Assembly: GCA_001704765.1 (NCBI GenBank)
Contig: MBFK01000061.1
Coordinates: 62,001-126,000 of the forward strand
DNA: 64,000 nt
Direction: 5' to 3'
From: Sinorhizobium shofinae
Lineage (GTDB): Bacteria > Pseudomonadota > Alphaproteobacteria > Rhizobiales > Rhizobiaceae
The position numbers and the translations under genes were made by a program. Position 1 is the first letter of the stretch, and each line of letters begins with the position of its first letter. Shown here in pieces: positions 44,687-55,147 of the stretch. The notes below the pieces were generated by a model, which saw only the letters and a program-made list of their open reading frames with translations, was not told the DNA's origin and did no database searches.

Positions 44687-45810
44687 TGCGCCTGAGTCTT
44701 CCCCTGACCCTCGGCTTCCTGCTTCTTGCAGTCGTCGCGCCCGCGGCGGCACAGGAGAGCAATGCCCTTTCGCCGCGCGTCCTCGACGAAGCCGCCCTGC
44801 CGGGCGTGATGGCGAAGGCGGTGGATTATTTCATTGTCCCCGGTTATCGCGACCTGTCGCGGGCAACCGCCGACCTCGTCGAAGCAAGTGCCGCGCTCTG
44901 CGAGACACCGTCCGCCCCGGCGCTCGCAGAGACGCGATCGGCCTTCTCGGATGTCGTGCGAAAATGGTCGATGATCGAAATCGTCCGCCTTGGACCGGCC
45001 CTCGAACAGAATCGCTTCGAGCGCTTCCTCTTCTATCCCGACCGCAAAGGCACCGGGCTCAAGCAGGTGCAAGCCATCCTTGCCAAGCGCGACGAGAGCG
45101 CGACGCAAGCACAGAACCTCAAGATGAAGAGCGTCGCCGTGCAGGGCCTCGGCGCGCTCGAATATGTTCTTTACGGCACCGGAGCAGAGACGCTCAACGA
45201 TGAGGATGGCCGCTTTCGCTGCCGTTACGGAATGGCGATTTCGCAGAACCTGACGGCGATTGCCGGCGAGCTTCTTGCAGCCTGGGAGAAGCCCGAGGGC
45301 ATCCAGTCCGACTGGAAGGCGCCAGGCCCCGACAACCCGCTCTTCCGCGACAATAAGGAAGCGGCGACGGAACTGCTCGGCGTTCTCGTGCATAGCGTCG
45401 AGATGGTCAAAGACCAGCGGCTGCGCCCCTTCTATGACGGGGTGATGGACGGCAAGCAGGAAAAGGGCCGTCCGAAGCTCGCCATCTACTGGCGATCGGG
45501 TAATACTATGGAGTCCATTGCCGCAAACCTCCGCGGCCTGCAGACGCTCTTCAACATCGCCGGCATGGAGAATCTGCTTCCCAGCGACAGCCGCTCGATC
45601 GCCGGTTCGGTGAATTTTCTTTTCAAGGCGTTGATCAGCGCGACCGACCGCGTCGAGGGCCCGATCGATGCGGCGCTCGCCGATAATAGACGGCGCTCCA
45701 GGCTCGACTTCATCGCTCTCAACACCGCCGACCTCCTCGACCGGCTGAACCGCGACTTCGGCGGCGCAATCGGGCTCGGGGCCGGGTTTTCCTTCGCGGA
45801 CGGCGATTGA
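44686..45810 (+). CDS. Second imelysin-family protein
   Basis: A protein of 374 residues. The N-terminal signal peptide is LSLPLTLGFLLLAVVAPAAA. The body is an imelysin fold (residues 40-350), but the GxHxxE motif is changed: the corresponding place reads GLGALEYVLYGTG near residue 160, with the first histidine missing. Thus it is a paralogue with a different metal site, as usual for the second imelysin of this locus. ATG 44686 overlaps the stop of the di-heme gene. After its end, 216 bases separate it from CorA. Confidence 0.9.
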   Translation: MRLSLPLTLGFLLLAVVAPAAAQESNALSPRVLDEAALPGVMAKAVDYFIVPGYRDLSRATADLVEASAALCETPSAPALAETRSAFSDVVRKWSMIEIVRLGPALEQNRFERFLFYPDRKGTGLKQVQAILAKRDESATQAQNLKMKSVAVQGLGALEYVLYGTGAETLNDEDGRFRCRYGMAISQNLTAIAGELLAAWEKPEGIQSDWKAPGPDNPLFRDNKEAATELLGVLVHSVEMVKDQRLRPFYDGVMDGKQEKGRPKLAIYWRSGNTMESIAANLRGLQTLFNIAGMENLLPSDSRSIAGSVNFLFKALISATDRVEGPIDAALADNRRRSRLDFIALNTADLLDRLNRDFGGAIGLGAGFSFADGD

Positions 45811-46026
45811 CACGCGAACGTGAAAAAGCCTGCAGAAGCCTGCGGTTGACAAGCCACGGATTTCGGAGCAAAGCCCATTCCATGTCCGCTCCGCGGGCAT
45901 GCTTCACCCACGAAGGATCAACCCAAGATGAACCCCGACAGTCGAAGTCGAGCCTTCATTGCGGCCGTTGGGACCTGATTGATCAGGGCTCCAGGCGGTC
46001 GGATGACCTCGCCCATGGAGCCCAAA

Positions 46027-47016
46027 ATGCTGCGCATCTACAAAAGCCAGAATGGCCATCTCGTGCTCGTCGATCATGCCACCGGTCCTGCCTTCCAGGA
46101 GCCGGTGACCTGGTTCGACCTTTTCAACCCTTCCGCCGATGAGACGCGGTTCGTCGAGGGTCATCTCGGCATCGCCATCCCGACCCGCGACGAGATGCAG
46201 GAAATCGAGCTCTCCGATCGACTCTACCAGGAGGGCGGCGCGGAGTTCATGACCATGACCGCGACTGCCAAGCTCGACAGCGACTATCCGGTCAAGGTGC
46301 CGGTGACATTCGTCCTGAAGGGCGCGACGCTCGTCACGGTGCGCCACGCCGACCCAAAGCCGTTCCAGATCTATGCCAACCGGATCCAGAAGCCGAATGG
46401 CGCCGTCTGTGAAACGGGCGAACTGGTCATGCTGGGTCTGCTCGAGGCAATGATCGACCGGATTGCCGACGCCCTGGAGCGTGCCGGCAACGAGGTCGAT
46501 GCGATCTCGCGCGAGGTCTTCCGCAAGTCGCATGCCAGCGCCACCAAGAAGACGCGCGACCTGCAATCGCTGATCGAGCAGATCGGCCAGAAGGGCGACC
46601 TTCTGACGACCATCCGCGAAAGCCTGGTCAGCATCGGCAGGCTCGTCGCCTACCACGTCGCCCTCGAAGGGAGCACAGCGCGCAAGGCCGCCAAGGAGAG
46701 CCGCCAGCGGATCAAGCTGATCCAGCGCGACGCCGCTTCGCTCGGCGACCACGCGCTCTTCCTATCGAACAAGATCAACTTCCTGCTCGACGCGACGCTC
46801 GGCCTGATCAATCTCGAGCAGAACCAGATCATCAAGATCTTCTCGGTCGCGGCTGTCGTGTTCCTGCCGCCGACGCTCGTCGCCTCGATCTACGGCATGA
46901 ACTTTGACGCCATACCGGAACTGCACTGGCGGCTGGGCTATCCCTATGCGCTGGCCGCGATGGCTATCTCCGCGCTGCTGCCATATCTCTATTTCAAGCG
47001 CCGGGGCTGGCTCTGA
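46027..47016 (+). CDS. corA: CorA-family divalent cation transporter
   Basis: A protein of 329 residues; ATG 46027 has a nearby GAG, and ATG 46003 or 46015 are possible earlier starts. It has a large N-terminal cytoplasmic domain and a long helix with many charged residues (about 190-250). The two C-terminal transmembrane segments are VAAVVFLPPTLVASIYGMNF and YALAAMAISALLPYLYF. The GMN signature of CorA channels is in SIYGMNFD. The family passes Mg2+, Co2+ or Ni2+. It sits inside the imelysin iron locus on the same strand, between the second imelysin and DUF1513, which is unusual. Confidence 0.92.
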   Translation: MLRIYKSQNGHLVLVDHATGPAFQEPVTWFDLFNPSADETRFVEGHLGIAIPTRDEMQEIELSDRLYQEGGAEFMTMTATAKLDSDYPVKVPVTFVLKGATLVTVRHADPKPFQIYANRIQKPNGAVCETGELVMLGLLEAMIDRIADALERAGNEVDAISREVFRKSHASATKKTRDLQSLIEQIGQKGDLLTTIRESLVSIGRLVAYHVALEGSTARKAAKESRQRIKLIQRDAASLGDHALFLSNKINFLLDATLGLINLEQNQIIKIFSVAAVVFLPPTLVASIYGMNFDAIPELHWRLGYPYALAAMAISALLPYLYFKRRGWL

Positions 47017-47089
47017 CGGGGTGATCCGCAACAGTCTCGCGCCAAGAGCGCGGCCGGGTGCCGCTCAGTCTGACAACAGTGGGATACGC

Positions 47090-48178
47090 ATGGACGCCAA
47101 CAGGCTCATCGATCGACGCAGCTTCGTCAAAATGGCGGGCGCCGCCTGGATGGCGACGCTCGCCCCCCGCGGCGCCTTCGCGCTCGAACGGACGGACGCC
47201 GTCTTCGCCTCGGCCTTCATGGCACCGGACGGCAGCTACGGCGTCGCGACGCTGACGGAAGAGGGAAAGATTGTCGAGCGCACGATGCTGCCCGCGCGGG
47301 CGCACGGCATGGCGTTTTCGCCGGTGACCCGCCGAGCCGTCGCCTTTGCGCGCCGGCCGGGGGCCTATGCGATGATCCTGGCGACCGACGGTACTGCCGA
47401 GCCGGTCGTGATCACCACCGCCGAAGGTCGCCACTTCTTCGGCCACGGCTGCTTCTCTGCCGACGGGAGACTGCTCTACGCCACGGAGAACGATTTTTCA
47501 GCCAATCGCGGCATGATCGGCGTCTATGACGGAACACACAGCTTTACCCGCATCGGCGAATTCCCGACCTATGGTATCGGCCCGCACGACATGACGCTCG
47601 GCGCTGACGGCCGGACGCTCGCGATCGCCAATGGCGGCATCGAGACACATCCGGATTTCGGCCGCACCAAGCTCAATCTCGACCACATGGAACCGAGCCT
47701 CGCCCTTGTCGACACGGCGACCGGAGCGCTCATCGAGAAACATGGCCTGCCTCCGGAGCTCAAGCAGCTTTCCACCCGGCACGTCGACATAGGCGCTGAC
47801 GGCAGGATCTGGTTTGCCTGTCAGTACGAGGGCGCACGCGACGACCTGCCGCCGCTTGTCGGACATTTCGCCAAGGGAGAGACGCTGACATTTGTTCCTC
47901 TGCCCGAACGCACAACGGCCGCACTCGCCAACTATGTCGGCGCCATCGCCATTAACCGCCGCGAGGGACTGGTCGGGCTCACATCGCCGAAGGGCAATGT
48001 CGCCGTCACGCTCGATGCGAAAACGGGCGCGGTCGTGAAGGAGGAGCGGGTAGCGGATGCAGCGGGCGTTGCCGCCGCGAAGCCCGGCTTCGCCGTCTCG
48101 TCCTATGGCGGCCTGTTCATGAAACGCCGAAGCCCAGTCGCCTGGGACCAGCACATCGTCCGGCTTGGTAACGACTAG
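47090..48178 (+). CDS. Tat-exported DUF1513 beta-propeller-like protein
   Basis: A protein of 362 residues from ATG 47090. The N terminus has a twin-arginine signal (DRRSFVKMAGAAWMATLAP), so it should be exported folded. The rest is DUF1513 with seven or so short repeats of propeller type: HGMAFSPVTRRAVAFARRPG, HGCFSADGRLLYATEND, GIGPHDMTLGADGRTLAIAN and HVDIGADGRIWFACQYEG. The family regularly accompanies imelysins and the di-heme oxidoreductase. It stands 73 bases behind CorA. Its stop overlaps the convergent GNAT gene by 4 bases. Confidence 0.9.
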   Translation: MDANRLIDRRSFVKMAGAAWMATLAPRGAFALERTDAVFASAFMAPDGSYGVATLTEEGKIVERTMLPARAHGMAFSPVTRRAVAFARRPGAYAMILATDGTAEPVVITTAEGRHFFGHGCFSADGRLLYATENDFSANRGMIGVYDGTHSFTRIGEFPTYGIGPHDMTLGADGRTLAIANGGIETHPDFGRTKLNLDHMEPSLALVDTATGALIEKHGLPPELKQLSTRHVDIGADGRIWFACQYEGARDDLPPLVGHFAKGETLTFVPLPERTTAALANYVGAIAINRREGLVGLTSPKGNVAVTLDAKTGAVVKEERVADAAGVAAAKPGFAVSSYGGLFMKRRSPVAWDQHIVRLGND

Positions 48179-48729
48179 GTTGCGATATCTGCCGCGCCGG
48201 AAAGCGTTACGAGATCGTCCCAGCGATAGGCGATCTGCTCCAGGCTCTCGCGGCCGACGCTGACGCGCCCCTGCCCCACGGCGCGCGCGCCGAGCCGCTC
48301 ATAGAACGCCCGGTTCGGATTGCCCGCCAGCACCCAGGCAAAGAGCGACAAGGCATGCATCGCCCGGCAGTGGACCGCGACCGTGCGCACCAGCGCCGAA
48401 CCGATGCCCGCGCCATGAAACTCCGGCAACAGATAAAGCTCGTAGAGTTCCCGATCGAAGGCGGGCGGCATGGCCCTCGCCCGGCCGTAATTCGCGAAGC
48501 CGATCACCCGCTCTTCCGACATGTCGACGGCGACCAGAAGGAAGGCGCCCGGAATCCGCATCCGCCGCGCATGCCCGATCGCCTGGTCTTCGACTTTCAT
48601 CGCATCGAGATAGGCATCGGAAATGATGCCGCGAAAGGTCGCGCGCCAGGTCCTGACCAGGACCGAAGCGATCATCATCACGTCATCCGGTACGGCCGGT
48701 CGGATCTCGATGCGTCTGAAGCTCCTCAT
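48175..48729 (-). CDS. GNAT family N-acetyltransferase
   Basis: A protein of 184 residues. It shows the acetyl-CoA loop LLPEFHGAGIGSALVRTVAV near residue 103 and the late motif GNPNRAFYERLGAR near 143. The N-terminal IEIRPAVPDDVMMIASVLVR is the usual beginning of the fold. The substrate is unknown. It is convergent with DUF1513, with a 4-base overlap at the ends, and has no partner on its own strand. Confidence 0.88.
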   Translation of the reverse strand: MRSFRRIEIRPAVPDDVMMIASVLVRTWRATFRGIISDAYLDAMKVEDQAIGHARRMRIPGAFLLVAVDMSEERVIGFANYGRARAMPPAFDRELYELYLLPEFHGAGIGSALVRTVAVHCRAMHALSLFAWVLAGNPNRAFYERLGARAVGQGRVSVGRESLEQIAYRWDDLVTLSGAADIAT

Positions 48730-48856
48730 CGAGAATGATATATGAATGCGGCCCGTCTCCCGAAAGTCCGAGCGCCTCGATTCGCAGCCTGTGGCGCGCT
48801 GATGATTGCGCTTGTCCTTGCTCGCGACGCATGCAACTGTCGGCGCGACGCGGGCA

Positions 48857-48962
48857 CTACAGCGCCGCGCGTCTATTCAGACGCGCAAAGGTCGCTGTAA
48901 CACTTTGAAGTGCTGCATGATTTTGTCCTTAAATCGATTCCGATTTAGGGAATCATGTAGTG
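48857..48962 (+). repeat. Two-hairpin intergenic repeat, copy 5
   Basis: A 106-bp copy with compensating changes in both stems. In the first hairpin the pair of arms is gcgcgtct/agacgcgc where other copies have gtgcgtct/agacgcac. In the second it is catgatt/aatcatg where others have catgttt/aaacatg. Pairing is kept in each case. The copy ends 27 bases before the thioesterase start. Confidence 0.88.
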
Positions 48963-48989
48963 GGGCCCGCCTTGGCAAGGGGCTTTGCA

Positions 48990-49445
48990 TTGAGGGACGA
49001 CAGCGAACCGCACGATTTTCGTGGCCGCATCCGGGAGAGCTTCGGCCGCCAGGCCGCCATGCGCACGATCGGGGCGGAACTCACCCGCGTCGAGCAGGGC
49101 ACCGTGGAGATCGAACTGCCGTTCGATCCCAAGCTGACACAGCAGCATGGTCTCCTGCATGCCGGCGTGATCTCGGCGGCGCTCGATGCCGCCGGGACCT
49201 ATGCGGCCTATTCGCTCATCGATCCCGACGCATCGCTGCTGACGATCGAGTTCAAGGTGAACCTTCTGTCGCCCGGTCGCGGCGAGCGGTTCCTCTTCCG
49301 CGGCGAGGTGACGAAGCCCGGCACGACGATCATCGTTTCGGACGGCCGAGCCTATGCGGTGAGGTCAGACGGGCCGGCGAAGCTCATCGCCTCGATGACC
49401 GGAACGATGATGGTGGTGCGCGGCCGCGAAGGGATCGAGGGATGA
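48990..49445 (+). CDS. PaaI-family hotdog thioesterase
   Basis: A protein of 151 residues from TTG 48990, with aagggg at 48977-48982 as ribosome site; GTG 48960 would place the start inside the repeat. The hotdog fold shows QQHGLLHAGVISAALDAAGT near residue 52, with the usual HGG-like turn and the catalytic-type aspartate. The strand FKVNLLSPGRGERFLFRGEV follows. It hydrolyses acyl-CoA thioesters; the substrate is unknown. Its stop overlaps the MTA nucleosidase start by four bases (ATGA), so both are translated together. Confidence 0.88.
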   Translation: MRDDSEPHDFRGRIRESFGRQAAMRTIGAELTRVEQGTVEIELPFDPKLTQQHGLLHAGVISAALDAAGTYAAYSLIDPDASLLTIEFKVNLLSPGRGERFLFRGEVTKPGTTIIVSDGRAYAVRSDGPAKLIASMTGTMMVVRGREGIEG

Positions 49446-50080
49446 GTTTCGGGCTGAAGCCAGTGGCCGGCAAGAAGATCCTCTACGTGATGGCCGTCGA
49501 CCCGGAATACGGCCCCTGCCTGCGCAAGCGGATCACGCCGCTGCTGACCGGCGTCGGCCCGGTCGAGGCGGCCGTCGGCCTAACCAAGGCGCTTTGCGAG
49601 CTCAAGGCCTCAGGCAGGCTGCCGGATCTCGTCGTCTCGCTCGGCTCGGCGGGCTCGGCAAGGCTCGAACAGACTGAAATCTACCAGGCGACCTCGGTCG
49701 GCTATCGCGACATGGATGCCTCGCCGCTCGGTTTTGAGAAGGGCGCAACACCCTTCCTCGACCTGCCCGCCGTCGTCGAACTGCCGCTTCGGGTCCCGGG
49801 CGTGAAGGGGGCGCGGCTTTCGACCGGCGCCAATATCGTCTCCGGCAAGGCCTATTACGAGATCGACGCCGACATGGTTGAGATGGAGACCTACGCCATC
49901 CTGCGCGCTTGCCAGGCCTTTGGCGTGCCGCTCGTCGGGCTTCGCGGCATATCGGACGGCAAGGCGGAACTGAAGCACGTCGACGACTGGACGGAATATC
50001 TACACGTCATCGACGAGAAGCTGTCAGACGCGATCGACCGGCTTGAAGAAGCGCTCGAAAGCGGCGGAATCCGGCTCTGA
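49442..50080 (+). CDS. 5'-methylthioadenosine/S-adenosylhomocysteine nucleosidase
   Basis: A protein of 212 residues from ATG 49442. It has the PNP/UDP phosphorylase fold: LYVMAVDPEYGPCL at the start, LLTGVGPVEAAVGLTKAL near 35, VVSLGSAGSARLE near 65, and VEMETYAILRACQAFGVPLV near 145 with RGISDGK for ribose and base binding. It splits adenine from methylthioadenosine or S-adenosylhomocysteine, thereby recycling sulfur. It is coupled to the thioesterase and precedes guaA on the same strand. Confidence 0.9.
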   Translation: MSFGLKPVAGKKILYVMAVDPEYGPCLRKRITPLLTGVGPVEAAVGLTKALCELKASGRLPDLVVSLGSAGSARLEQTEIYQATSVGYRDMDASPLGFEKGATPFLDLPAVVELPLRVPGVKGARLSTGANIVSGKAYYEIDADMVEMETYAILRACQAFGVPLVGLRGISDGKAELKHVDDWTEYLHVIDEKLSDAIDRLEEALESGGIRL

Positions 50081-50198
50081 CGGTCCTGCAGCAGATCCTA
50101 AATTGTCGGGGTGCAATGTAATCGTTGCGCCGGCGGCGGGCTTTGATTAAAGGCTCGCCATGAATAGGTCCTGATCCTAGCTTGTTTGAAGGCCCGCC

Positions 50199-51761
<1,563 letters not shown>

Positions 51762-51833
51762 GTTTCGGACGGCCAGCAGTATCCTAGCTCCGGTCCGAGA
51801 CGTCGATCCGCATCGGGCCGAAGTCGCGGCACA

Positions 51834-52823
51834 TCAGACCGTCACGACGATCTTTCCGAACTGTTCGTTCGTCTCGAGAAAGCGATGGGCCTCAATGATC
51901 TGGTCGAAGGGGAAGGTCCTGGTGATTGTGGGCCTGAGGGCGCCGGACTCCAGACCCTCAAGGACGAATGCCTTGGCCGCGGCCAATCTCGCTGGATCGC
52001 TGACGATCTCGTGGACAAGGTAGCCGCGCAGAGTCAGGCTCTTGCTGAGTACGGGAAACAGTGGGAAGGGCGTTGGCTCCGCGCTCAAGCCGCCATATTC
52101 GATGAGAATGCCGCCACGTGACATTGCGGCAACTAAAGGCTCGAAAATAGGCCCGCCGATCGGGTCGAAGGTAACCCGAACGCCTTCCGGTCCGCTGATC
52201 TCCTTGAGGCGGGTCTCCAGTTCCTCCTCCGCAGACGCAACCGCATGCTCGGCACCGTGCCCGAGCAGGGCCGACTTCTTGCGGGCGCTGCGGGTGACCG
52301 CGATCGTGGTCGCGCCAACCATGTTGGCAATCTGTATCGCGGCAAGCCCGACACTACTGGAGGCCGCGGTTATGACAGCAAAGTCGCCGCTATGAAGCTT
52401 GGCAATGTCAATCAGCGCACCGTAAGCGGTGAGATATGGCATCCAAAGGGCCGCCGCCGCTTCAAAGCCAAGCGACGGCGGGTGCTTGACGACGAGCTCG
52501 GCAGGAAAGGTGGCAAGCTCCCCATAGGCCGGATAGCGGACCATCGACAGCGGCGGGATAACGCTGACCACGTCTCCCGGTACAAAACCGTCCACGCCCT
52601 CGCCGACCGCCGCGACGATACCCGCTGCCTCAAGGCCAAGTCCGGAAGGCAATTTAGGCGTCTCGATATAAGCGCCCGACCGCAGCAAAGCCTCCGCCCG
52701 GTTCAGGCCAAGCGCCCTGACGCGGATCTGAACTTCGTACCGACCCGGCGCCGGAACATCCACATGCTCGATACGCAGCACCTCGGGACCACCATGCTGA
52801 TGAAAACGAATGACGCGCGCCAT
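51834..52823 (-). CDS. Quinone oxidoreductase-like MDR-family dehydrogenase
   Basis: A protein of 329 residues of the medium-chain dehydrogenase/reductase family. The N-terminal GroES-like domain reads LPSGLGLEAAGIVAAVGEGV near 58. The Rossmann part reads DFAVITAASSSVGLAAIQIA near 145, with AAxxxVG in place of AGGVG, and FDPIGGPIFEPL follows near 215. The zinc-binding residues of alcohol dehydrogenases are absent, so it should reduce quinones or enones with NADPH. It is divergent from a LysR gene 101 bases away, a typical regulator/target pair. Confidence 0.9.
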   Translation of the reverse strand: MARVIRFHQHGGPEVLRIEHVDVPAPGRYEVQIRVRALGLNRAEALLRSGAYIETPKLPSGLGLEAAGIVAAVGEGVDGFVPGDVVSVIPPLSMVRYPAYGELATFPAELVVKHPPSLGFEAAAALWMPYLTAYGALIDIAKLHSGDFAVITAASSSVGLAAIQIANMVGATTIAVTRSARKKSALLGHGAEHAVASAEEELETRLKEISGPEGVRVTFDPIGGPIFEPLVAAMSRGGILIEYGGLSAEPTPFPLFPVLSKSLTLRGYLVHEIVSDPARLAAAKAFVLEGLESGALRPTITRTFPFDQIIEAHRFLETNEQFGKIVVTV

Positions 52824-52924
52824 TTATCAACTCCAAAACAATTGAATTGAATAGGCTATGCCGGAGAAGAAAGATTGGATAAATGTCGCTTTAGGCAGAA
52901 CAGTAGAAACCATGAGTTTTGAAA

Positions 52925-53824
52925 ATGGATCGCCTGACCAGCATGTCCGTCTTCGTCAAAGCCGTCGATCTGGGCTCGTTCGCGGCGGCTGCGGACGCCC
53001 TCGACCTGTCCGGACCGATGGTCGGCAAGCATGTCCGATTTCTTGAAGAACGTCTGGGCGCACGTCTCATCAACCGAACCACGCGTCGCCAAAGCCTGAC
53101 AGACTTCGGGCGTGCCTATTATGAACGGTGCCGGCTGGTACTCGCGGAAGTCGAGGCTGCGGACGCACTCGTGACGGGGCAACTCTCCGAGCCACGCGGC
53201 AAGCTGCGTGTCACCATGCCCGCGCTCCTGGGACGTCGCTGCGTTGCCCCCATTCTGCTGCAGTTAGCGCAACAATATCCCACGCTGGAACTTGATCTGT
53301 CGTTCGGCGATCGCATCATCGATCTCGTGGAGGATGGTTACGATCTGGCCATACGGACCGGCAATCTGGAGGACAGGGCCGGCGTTATCCAGCGCCGCGT
53401 CGCGCGTCATCGCATGATTGTCTGTGCGTCGCCTTCCTATATCGAGGCGAACGGCCGGCCTTACGCGATTGAGGATCTTGGTCGCCATCACGCCATCATC
53501 TACACCCGCCCTGGATGGATCCACCCATGGCTGTTTCCGCGCGACGACCAGCCACCCATCGAGGCGACGCCGATCGTCCGGATGCGGCTCGACGATCTCG
53601 ATGCGATCGCGGATGCTGCGACGGCCGGGATGGGGCTTGCCTGGCTGCCGTCTTGGCTGGTCCGCGAGCGTATTCAGGCAGGCACGCTCGTCGCGCTGTT
53701 GGCGGATCAGCCGGGATATTTTTTCGATAATTACGTGCTATGGCCGAAGACACCTCATCTGCCGCTGAAGACCCGCCTTGCCGTAGACGCCCTGGCAGCA
53801 GGATTGCCGAAGTTCATGGCGTGA
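52925..53824 (+). CDS. LysR-family transcriptional regulator
   Basis: A protein of 299 residues from ATG 52925; TTG 52919 lies two codons earlier. The winged helix-turn-helix is residues 1-60: MSVFVKAVDLGSFAAAADAL, then LSGPMVGKHVRFLEERLGAR and LINRTTRRQSLTDFG. The rest is the periplasmic-binding-like effector domain. The WHPW stretch IHPWLFPRDDQ and ADAATAGMGLAWLPSW are typical of the group that controls oxidoreductases. It probably regulates the divergent quinone-oxidoreductase gene and itself. Confidence 0.92.
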   Translation: MDRLTSMSVFVKAVDLGSFAAAADALDLSGPMVGKHVRFLEERLGARLINRTTRRQSLTDFGRAYYERCRLVLAEVEAADALVTGQLSEPRGKLRVTMPALLGRRCVAPILLQLAQQYPTLELDLSFGDRIIDLVEDGYDLAIRTGNLEDRAGVIQRRVARHRMIVCASPSYIEANGRPYAIEDLGRHHAIIYTRPGWIHPWLFPRDDQPPIEATPIVRMRLDDLDAIADAATAGMGLAWLPSWLVRERIQAGTLVALLADQPGYFFDNYVLWPKTPHLPLKTRLAVDALAAGLPKFMA

Positions 53825-53930
53825 ATTCTGGCCGCTTGCCCTTTCAATTTTGCCGCCCTATCGGTCGTTAGCCCGGAGTCGCGCCGAAGGCACCTGTCAA
53901 CTCGTCGCCGGCAATTATGAGGATCCAAAA

Positions 53931-54992
53931 TTGACCGTTTCCGAGATCATCATCGTCGGTGATACGCCCGGCCTCGAGTGGCGCCTGCCAGTCTTCCATT
54001 TCAAAGGCTCTGAGCCTGAGGCACCGCGGACCTATATCCAGTCGGCCCTCCATGCCAACGAACTGCCGGGCACGGCGCTGCTTCATTTCCTCCTGGAGAG
54101 GCTGCGGCAAGCCGGGAGCGAAGGCGGGATCCTTGGTGACATCACGGTCGTTCCCCAGGCGAACCCGATCGGCTCGGCGCAGTCGCATTTCGGCGATCTG
54201 CAGGGCCGGTTCGATCTCGGCACCCGCACCAATTTCAACCGCGACTTTCCACTGATTGCGCTTGGTGAGCGCCCGGGCCTCGTCGAGGACATCGATCGGC
54301 ACACGGCGGCGGACAGGCTGAAGCGGCGTCTGCTGCACATGGCGCTCGGCGCTGAGCTGGTGCTCGATCTCCATTGCGACGACGAGGGGCTGCAGTATGC
54401 CTATTTAGACGAGGCGTTCTGGCCGGAGGCGGCGGACCTCGCCGCAGCGCTCGACATGCAGGCGGTGTTCCTCTCCGACGGCGAAAGCTCCGCCTTCGAG
54501 GAAGCCGTTGCCTATGCCTGGAAGCACGAGGGCGCCGGTGAGAGGAAGACCCTTCTGCAAGGGCGGCTCTCGGTCACGGTCGAGCTTCGCGGCACGCGCG
54601 ACGTCTATCCGGATATGGCCCGCAAGGATGCCGATGGGCTCTACCGTTTCCTCGCCGGGCGCGGCGTCGTCGCGGCGGATCGCCAACCACTTCCGGCATT
54701 CGGTGGCGTCGTCGCGCCGCTCGACAACATCGAGATGGTCCGCGCGCCGGAATCGGGTGCGATCCTGTTCCACCGCGACATCGGCGAGAGCGTGAAAGCG
54801 GGAGACCTGCTGGCGACGATCATTACGCGGCCCGGCATGGCGGATGGCGCGATGGAGGTCCGCGCACCGCAGGACGGTCTGATCGTCACCCGCGTTTCGA
54901 CCCGTTTCGCACGCCGCCTCTCCGACCTGATGAAAATTGCCTGCGCCGGGCCGTCGCGCGCAGCGCGCAAGCCGGGCACGCTGGAGGCGTGA
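53931..54992 (+). CDS. Succinylglutamate desuccinylase/aspartoacylase-family protein
   Basis: A protein of 353 residues from TTG 53931, which has gagga seven bases before it; an earlier TTG (53850) has no ribosome site. It shows the zinc ligands of the AstE/AspA (M14) family: ALHANELPG (HxxE) near residue 42 and LVLDLHCDDEG near 145 with the third ligand. The catalytic-type glutamate is in VTVELRGTRD near 218. The C-terminal part is a beta domain (NIEMVRAPESGAILFHRDIG), as in related deacylases. Substrates of this subgroup are N-acyl amino acids or similar amides; the real one is unknown. Confidence 0.85.
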   Translation: MTVSEIIIVGDTPGLEWRLPVFHFKGSEPEAPRTYIQSALHANELPGTALLHFLLERLRQAGSEGGILGDITVVPQANPIGSAQSHFGDLQGRFDLGTRTNFNRDFPLIALGERPGLVEDIDRHTAADRLKRRLLHMALGAELVLDLHCDDEGLQYAYLDEAFWPEAADLAAALDMQAVFLSDGESSAFEEAVAYAWKHEGAGERKTLLQGRLSVTVELRGTRDVYPDMARKDADGLYRFLAGRGVVAADRQPLPAFGGVVAPLDNIEMVRAPESGAILFHRDIGESVKAGDLLATIITRPGMADGAMEVRAPQDGLIVTRVSTRFARRLSDLMKIACAGPSRAARKPGTLEA

Positions 54993-55017
54993 CTATCCGC
55001 TTATCCGCTCAAGATTG

Positions 55018-55113
55018 TCCCTCACCCTTACCCTTCCCGCGCGCGGGGACGCAGGGGAGAGGGGACTGCTTCGCCCCGCTTGCGGCAGAAGGTGCCGGCA
55101 GGCGGATGAGGGG
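55018..55113 (-). repeat. RIME-like intergenic palindromic element (reverse)
   Basis: The block starts ccctcacccttacccttccc and ends ggcggatgagggg. In reverse it begins like the element at 11.2 kb (cccctcatccgcctgcc) and contains gccgcaagcggggcg in its middle. It is about 30 bases longer than that copy, which agrees with the mosaic build of RIME elements. It lies between the deacylase gene and the Lrp gene and would affect the 3' ends of both transcripts. Confidence 0.75.
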
Positions 55114-55147
55114 CCATTGAGGCGGCGGGCGACGGGCTTTCCGCGAC

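Noticed and set aside
12209-48962. The five-copy element as a transposon or insertion sequence
   Set aside because: At about 105 bp it has no coding capacity, and I could not see clear target-site duplications. A non-autonomous mobile origin is possible but not shown.
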